A DNA stretch of 64,000 nucleotides from Candidatus Didemnitutus mandela (GTDB lineage Bacteria > Verrucomicrobiota > Verrucomicrobiia > Opitutales > Opitutaceae), in contig NJAL01000003.1 in assembly GCA_002591725.1 (NCBI GenBank), positions 186,001 through 250,000 on the forward strand, given 5' to 3'. Numbering within the stretch: the stretch's first letter is position 1; the number at the start of each line of letters is the position of its first letter. Positions 59,482 to 64,000 of this stretch are shown in pieces. Both the position numbers and the translations under genes were made by a program. The notes beneath the pieces are model-generated. The model had not been told where the DNA came from. It saw nothing but the letters and a program-made list of their open reading frames with translations, and did not search any database.

Positions 59482-60522
59482 TCAGCGGCGGATTGATAGA
59501 AGTTCACGAATCCAACGGCGGTGGGGACCAGAGAGCGTGAGTGATCCCAATTCGCTGCGCGCGGCCCAGACCAGCTCGTCGCTCTCCGTGATTTTTCGAC
59601 GAAGCGTCGCATTGGGCTTGATCCGGTAGATCGGTTCTGAAATCTGAAAGCGTGTGATTCTGCGCTGCTTCCGGATGATGAGCTCGGTCTCTTTCGGGTG
59701 CATGCCGAGCAAGCTGGCGGCGGGTAACTCGTGTAGGCCGGCGAGCCGCTTGGCCGAGGCCCGCGCACGATACAGCAGTAGTTTGTAGCCGTCTTCGACC
59801 CAGAGCCGTGCTGTTTCTCTTTGCTCCCATTTTTTCGGGGCAAGCCGAGGAAATTTTGTTGGTGTGTCGTCACGCTTTCCGACGCAGAACTCGGCGACGG
59901 GGCAGAGCAGACAGCGCGGATTCTGTCGCATACAGATCGTGGCTCCGAGTTCCATCATGGCCTGGTTGTGGAAGCCTGGATTGGCATTGGTGATCAATAA
60001 TTCAGCGAGCGGTGTGAAAAATTTCGCTGCTTCGGCACTGTCACGAAATTGCCGACCTTCGCCTGTCAACCGGGCGAGGATGCGAATTACGTTGCCGTCG
60101 ACGCAGGCTACCGGATGGCCGAAGGAGACGCTCGTTACTGCAGCAGCTGTGTAAGGGCCGACGCCAGGCAATTCCCTCCACACTTCCGGTGTTCGTGGCT
60201 CCGTGTTCAGCGCGACGACGATTTTTGCGAGTTTGTAAAGGTTGCGCGCACGAGAGTAGTAACCTAGACCTTCCCACAGTTTAAGAATCTCGGTTTCCGA
60301 CGCGGCGGCCAAGGTGCGGAAATCCGGCATTGCCTGCAGCCAGCGCTCGAAATAGGGCAACACTGTGGCGACCTGTGTTTGCTGGAGCATAAACTCGGAA
60401 ACGACGGTCTTGTAGAGGGAAGAGGCCTCGCGCCAGGGTAGCTTACGGTGGTGCGCGGCATACCAAGCTTGTAAGGCTTGTTGAAACGCAGTGCGCTGAA
60501 CGATGAGGAGCGAGGCGGCCAC
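59482..60522 (-). CDS. mutY: A/G-specific adenine DNA glycosylase MutY
   Basis: MutY removes adenine mispaired with 8-oxoguanine, preventing G-to-T mutations. From a GTG at 60522 the product is about 346 residues, the usual size; no in-frame ATG lies nearer the conserved start, and the frame upstream to 60942 overlaps rnhC and is not family-like. Motifs are KLPWR near 25, the catalytic Glu in VSEFMLQQTQVATVLPYFERW near 38-58, the helix-hairpin-helix LPGVGPYTAAAVTSVSFG near 112-129, catalytic Asp in CVDGNVIRI near 133-141, and the Fe-S ligands C-x6-C-x2-C-x5-C in CMRQNPRCLLCPVAEFC near 190-206. A C-terminal NUDIX-like domain recognises 8-oxoG. Fully intact; retained in a decaying genome. Confidence 0.93.
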   Translation of the reverse strand: MAASLLIVQRTAFQQALQAWYAAHHRKLPWREASSLYKTVVSEFMLQQTQVATVLPYFERWLQAMPDFRTLAAASETEILKLWEGLGYYSRARNLYKLAKIVVALNTEPRTPEVWRELPGVGPYTAAAVTSVSFGHPVACVDGNVIRILARLTGEGRQFRDSAEAAKFFTPLAELLITNANPGFHNQAMMELGATICMRQNPRCLLCPVAEFCVGKRDDTPTKFPRLAPKKWEQRETARLWVEDGYKLLLYRARASAKRLAGLHELPAASLLGMHPKETELIIRKQRRITRFQISEPIYRIKPNATLRRKITESDELVWAARSELGSLTLSGPHRRWIRELLSIRR

Positions 60523-60627
60523 GAGAGTGCGTCGTAAAAAGGTGCAGAAGGCGCGATAAGACAAGCCTGCTCTGCGCCGCGTTTTCGTTTTTGCGTTTTG
60601 TCCACTTTTTTGAGACAACTTTCTCGA

Positions 60628-61662
60628 ATGAAACGACAGCTCGACGATTCCGATGGGAACCCTACGGCAATCACTACATATGCTATCAAGCTGGACAATG
60701 CGCAGATAGAAAAATTGCGCGTTGCTTGCGCGGCGAAATCCTGGGAAGAAGCCGAAGTGGCGTATGCGCGGTTCGCCTTTAAAGGGCCGAAGGTCAATGT
60801 TACTGCGTACACCAGCGGCAAGGTGGTTGTAGCTGGCAAGGAGACGGAAAACTTTGTGCAAAACGTGTTGGAAGCAGAGGTCACTGGCGCGCCGCGGCTC
60901 GGCTATGACGAAGTGCATCATCCGGAGTGGTTTGAGCCGCACGCCGGGCTCGATGAAAGTGGCAAGGGCGACCTTTTCGGTCCAGTCGTTGCCGCTACAG
61001 TGATTGCGGAAAAGCCGGCGGTGCTCGAGTGGCTCAAGGCGGGCGTTCGCGACAGCAAAACTGTGGTCGATTCGCAGGTCTTAAAACTTGAGGGTCTGAT
61101 TCGCATGACCCCTGGCGTTGTGGTGGAAACGGTCTATTACAGCATGACGAAATACAACGATCTCATGCTCAAGCCTCAGGCGAATTTGAACCACCTTCTC
61201 GCGTGGCAACATGCGCGGGCGCTGGAGGCGGCGTTGCAGAAAAAATGGGTCGCTTCCGGACTGCTTGATCAAATTTCCGAGAAACCGCTGGTGCAAAATG
61301 AGCTTAAAAAGCGAGGGCTTGAACGGTTCAAATTGGATATGCGCACTAAGGCTGAAGAAGATCCGGTCGTTGCTGCCGCTTCGATCGTGGCACGTTCGGA
61401 ATATGTGCGACAAATGGCGGCGTTATCACGAGAGTTTGGCGATAAACTGCAAAAAGGCGCTGGCACGCTCGCGAAGGCGCAGGCGGCGCACATTATCGAG
61501 AAATTCGGCGTCTTGGCACTGCCGAAATTTGCGAAGTTGCATTTTCGCACATCCTTTGAAGTGGTGGTGGCCGCTGGGAAAATTGGCGCTCTTCCGCTCA
61601 AAGAGCCTCGCAAAAAAATTGAGTGGCGGCACCAAAAGAAAAAGCCAGAAGAGAATCAGTGA
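60628..61662 (+). CDS. rnhC: Ribonuclease HIII
   Basis: RNase HIII cuts RNA in RNA-DNA hybrids. From the ATG at 60628 (MKRQLDDSDGNPTAI) the product has about 344 residues; a TTG at 60598 is an alternative. The N-terminal TBP-like substrate-binding domain (about 15-90; YAIKLDNAQIEKLRVACAAKSWEEAEVAYARFAFKGPKVNVTAY) is typical of HIII and distinguishes it from HII. The catalytic domain starts AGLDESGKGDLFGPVVAATV near 109-128, with DExGKGD, and continues with RDSKTV near 147. It is followed directly by rnhB on the same strand and divergent from mutY with about 105 bp between. Confidence 0.93.
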   Translation: MKRQLDDSDGNPTAITTYAIKLDNAQIEKLRVACAAKSWEEAEVAYARFAFKGPKVNVTAYTSGKVVVAGKETENFVQNVLEAEVTGAPRLGYDEVHHPEWFEPHAGLDESGKGDLFGPVVAATVIAEKPAVLEWLKAGVRDSKTVVDSQVLKLEGLIRMTPGVVVETVYYSMTKYNDLMLKPQANLNHLLAWQHARALEAALQKKWVASGLLDQISEKPLVQNELKKRGLERFKLDMRTKAEEDPVVAAASIVARSEYVRQMAALSREFGDKLQKGAGTLAKAQAAHIIEKFGVLALPKFAKLHFRTSFEVVVAAGKIGALPLKEPRKKIEWRHQKKKPEENQ

Positions 61663-61716
61663 GTGTCGATTGGTGCGCGATGTTTGCGTGAACGTGCCAG
61701 CAACTTTAAAAAAACG

Positions 61717-62466
61717 ATGTGTCCGTTAAACGCATCCCAACTCCGAAAATTCGACCTTGAGCAGATTCTCGGCTTTGAGAGCTTGTTGGGCTTAGACGAA
61801 GCGGGGCGCGGGGCACTGGCCGGTCCGGTTGTTGCTGCGGCCGTACTGGTGTCGCGCGAGTTTTTGGGAGGTCGCTGGGCACTGGCAAAGTCCGGGTGTG
61901 TCAACGATTCGAAGCAGTTGACGGCCGCCGAACGCGAAAAAATGTGGGCCGAATTCGAGGAGTTGATGCAAGCCGACCAGATTCACACGAATTACGGCGT
62001 GGCGAGTGTCGCCGAAATCGAGGCTCTTAATGTCTTTAGTGCGACGAAACTGGCGATGCGGCGCGCGCTCGAAGACATCTATCCGCCTGCTGTACTCGAG
62101 CTGAAGGAGAAGCTGGGCTTTTTTGCAACGCTGGAAGATCGGGTGACGTTCCAGCCCGCGGTATCTTGCAAAATCCTCATCGACGGCTTGCCCTTGCGTT
62201 TTTTCCCCTATCCTCATGAGGGTGTGGTCAAGGGCGATGCGCAGTCGCTTTGCATCGCGATGGCGTCGATTATCTCCAAGGTCACCCGGGACCGTTTAAT
62301 GGATGAGCTGGACAAAGTGCATCCGCTTTACGGCTTTTCCAAACATAAGGGCTACGGCACCAAAAACCATCGGGAAGCGATACTTAAGTATGGTCGTTGC
62401 CTTGCACACCGCGACAGTTTCCTGAAAAGGCTTTTCGCCAAACCGCGGAATTTGGAAGGTCAATAG
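61717..62466 (+). CDS. rnhB: Ribonuclease HII
   Basis: RNase HII removes single ribonucleotides and RNA primers from DNA. From the ATG at 61717 (MCPLNASQLRKFDLEQIL) the product has about 249 residues; a GTG at 61663, touching the rnhC stop, would add 18 residues. The catalytic motif LGLDEAGRGALAGPVVAAAV is near 24-43, with VNDSKQLTAAER near 62-73 and the third acidic region GDAQSLCIAMASIISKVTRDRLM near 187-209. HPLYGFSKHKGYGTKNHREAI near 215-235 matches the family's end. Both RNase H paralogues are adjacent, suggesting an operon with rnhC. Confidence 0.95.
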   Translation: MCPLNASQLRKFDLEQILGFESLLGLDEAGRGALAGPVVAAAVLVSREFLGGRWALAKSGCVNDSKQLTAAEREKMWAEFEELMQADQIHTNYGVASVAEIEALNVFSATKLAMRRALEDIYPPAVLELKEKLGFFATLEDRVTFQPAVSCKILIDGLPLRFFPYPHEGVVKGDAQSLCIAMASIISKVTRDRLMDELDKVHPLYGFSKHKGYGTKNHREAILKYGRCLAHRDSFLKRLFAKPRNLEGQ

Positions 62467-63720
62467 AGATTTTTACCGCCGCCGAGGGGAAAACTTTTAC
62501 TTCTAGCAATAAAGGAGGGCAGTGATTCACAGGGGTATATCTCCTGTGAAATAGCTCCCCTGTTTTCACTTCTCCCCCTTTTTTTATTATATTTAAACCG
62601 TATGCTATGGGTTTTAGGAAACTCTATCGAACCTTATTTCCAGATTCTTGAGTCCAAGGTTCAAAAGCGTTTTTCAGGAAAATACTGACTTAAAGCCACA
62701 ACTCGGAACAAAAGACCGATACTGTGCTTTCGCCGGCTCCTCGCGTGCGGTCGGCAATAGGGCTCAACGACTTTTTTCAGGCGCAAGGCGAATTCGACTG
62801 CGCTGCCAATATGCGCTAAAGTGGAGTGAAAGGTCGCTTCTTTTTCTGCCGCTGGCATTTACGTGGCGGGCGAATTTATGGGGGACCAAGACCTAGCCTT
62901 AGTTTCCAGGGGAACACGGCCAGCGCCAACACCGGGTAAGCTCACCCAGGAAAACAAGATTTACATCAGCTTGGGAAAATACAATTTCATCAACCTTGTT
63001 TCGGCCAAATCAAGCAGGCCCTTGTTGCCATAGTAGCCTTACTATGGCACGAAGCTCATGACAGCCGATCGCTTGCTGAGAAAAGGTCGGATTGTGGACG
63101 ATCGCCAGATCGGCGTCACGACGTCAGGCGATCTCGCCGAAAAAGTTAGATATCTCGCTATCATTGGCGACGGCAGCGGCTTGAGCGTGGTGAGTAGAAA
63201 CGGTAACTCTAAGTTCTAAAAGACAGCGTTCATTATTTTCTCTCCGATTTCTACGAAAGTTGACAAACTCGTGTTTGGTGTGACTGCTCTTGTAGAGTGA
63301 GGGGTGCTGGTGTGTCTAAATCTGGCTTTGGTTTCATAGGCAATTTTTTCACGGGCAAACATCAGGCGCGGGGTGGTGACGTCTCCTACACGTACAGTCT
63401 GCTCTTCCTCGGCGCCGAGCTTGCTCAAGGCGCATTTTGAACTGATAAAGGCAGTTTCCCCACAACGGCTTCATTCGATGCTCCTAAGGCTGGCAAGCTA
63501 CGGCAGTTTATTGGCTATGTGGCTCAGAACAAATTGCAGACTCTGGCTGCGCCGGGATGCATTTGATCCGCACCGCGCACCATCGCGAAAAACCGAAAGA
63601 TCAAATCGTGGCTGTTCGATCTCAACTATTTTGTCAAAGGTGACGTGCCTAGCTCCACGACGGATGGCGGCCGACTGTTGACGCGGTTTCAGGTTGCGTT
63701 CTAAGTAATGGACAAGGACC
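62467..63720. other. Eroded region between rnhB and the terminal sensor kinase
   Basis: No intact gene. + strand pieces look once coding: KLTQENKIYISLGKYNFINLVSAKS (62938-63010), TADRLLRKGRIVDDRQIGVTTSGDLAEKVRYLAIIGDGSGLSVVSRNG (63060-63205) and KIKSWLFDLNYFVKGDVPSSTTDGGRLLTRFQVAF (63598-63702). Frames differ between pieces. I do not recognise the family or families. Confidence 0.45.
62526..62550 (+). promoter_or_regulatory. Inverted repeat downstream of rnhB
   Basis: TTCACAGG (62526-62533) and CCTGTGAA (62543-62550) are exact inverted repeats with a 9-base spacer, about 60 bp after the rnhB stop. A C/T-rich run ending CCCCCTTTTTTT follows about 24 bases later. It might be an imperfect terminator for the rnhC-rnhB unit, but the gap between stem and T-run is too long for a standard one. 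Confidence 0.4.
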
Positions 63721-64000
63721 ATGTCCGCCCGAAAACACACTTCGCTAGACAAAGTTCTTGGCCGGCTTGATCAGCTCGATACGGCAAATCTGCATAACCT
63801 CGTCCAGCGCCTTGCTCGTGAGCGTACGATGTTTGAGGCTGTTTTTAACACCCTGCAGGAAGGCGTGTTGGTCATCGATGTGAATGGCGTGATCGAATAC
63901 GCTAACGAGTCTGCTGCTGGTTTTACTGGTGCCACCGACATGACTGGTGCTACGTTGTGGCGTCTTGTTCCAGGTTTGCGTGCTTCGCTTGAGAACGGCG
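63721..64000 (+). CDS. PAS-domain sensor protein, probably histidine kinase (runs off the window)
   Basis: From the ATG at 63721 the frame is open to the window edge (93 codons). It begins MSARKHTSLDKVLGRLDQLD, has a helical stretch LHNLVQRLARERTMFEAVFNTLQEGVLVID near 25-54, and enters a PAS domain (GVLVIDVNGVIEYANESAAGFTG near 48-70). This layout, a short coiled coil followed by PAS, is common at the N-terminus of cytoplasmic sensor histidine kinases. No signal peptide is visible. In contrast to the broken hybrid kinase at 49-52 kb, this frame is intact so far. Its kinase domain lies outside the window and is inferred. Confidence 0.75.
   Translation, partial: MSARKHTSLDKVLGRLDQLDTANLHNLVQRLARERTMFEAVFNTLQEGVLVIDVNGVIEYANESAAGFTGATDMTGATLWRLVPGLRASLENG

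Noticed and set aside
1-64000. CRISPR arrays, insertion sequences or prophage
   Set aside because: No regularly spaced repeats, transposase, integrase or phage structural motifs were seen. The tandem repeats found have two to four adjacent copies without spacers.

Overview
The window reads as part of a chromosome from a Verrucomicrobia-like bacterium, possibly an opitute, in an advanced but unfinished stage of genome decay. The pointers are a caa3 oxidase locus with coxB fused to cytochrome c, a separate azurin lipoprotein, a DUF420 gene, a lysS-lolC-lolD-Gfo/Idh-lpxB operon, and paired RNase HII and HIII genes. Only about 27.5 kb of the 64 kb (roughly 43%) is covered by open genes that look intact. 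The rest is recognisable pseudogenes and sequence too eroded to name. No transposase, integrase, phage gene, CRISPR array or rRNA was seen. This pattern fits a host-associated bacterium undergoing reduction, such as the tunicate-symbiont opitutes. That identification is inference; no taxonomic search was possible.

Layout. 1-7.4 kb: accA (-) stands alone between remnants of an inositol monophosphatase, a YceI-family protein and queA. 7.4-14.6 kb: a complete branched-chain amino acid locus survives as pseudogenes in original order (ilvD, ilvB, ilvN, ilvC, a leuA/cimA chimera, leuB), with an ilvE remnant beside it. 15-20.6 kb: tRNA-Thr(CGU), a LON-domain protein, a lipoprotein, dnaK, groES and groEL, closed by a strong terminator. 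22-33.5 kb: a respiratory block with SLC13 transporter and ctaG pseudogenes, then intact coxD/C/A/B (-), azurin (+), and DUF420-ctaB-ctaA (-), then a decayed SCO1/SenC gene (+). 33.5-38.7 kb: mostly unreadable. 38.7-40.5 kb: lipA and lipB (-). 40.5-43.5 kb: remnants including an MFS transporter. 43.6-49.2 kb: a tightly overlapping operon lysS-lolC-lolD-Gfo/Idh-lpxB (+). 49.2-54.4 kb: remnants of a CHASE-domain hybrid histidine kinase (+), hemA (-) and an S9 peptidase (-). 54.4-62.5 kb: dnaE (-), rpsU (+), mutY (-), rnhC and rnhB (+). The window ends in the start of an open PAS-type sensor kinase.

What is kept is core: fatty acid carboxylation, protein folding, lipoylation, lysyl-tRNA charging, lipoprotein sorting, lipid A synthesis, replication and repair, and the terminal oxidase. 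What is lost is biosynthetic independence (branched-chain amino acids, queuosine), environmental sensing and nutrient transport. Two conflicts stand out. The oxidase genes and heme A synthesis genes are intact, but the two copper-assembly factors in the same neighbourhood (CtaG, SCO1) are pseudogenes. The glutamyl-tRNA reductase gene hemA, the first dedicated heme step, is also broken.
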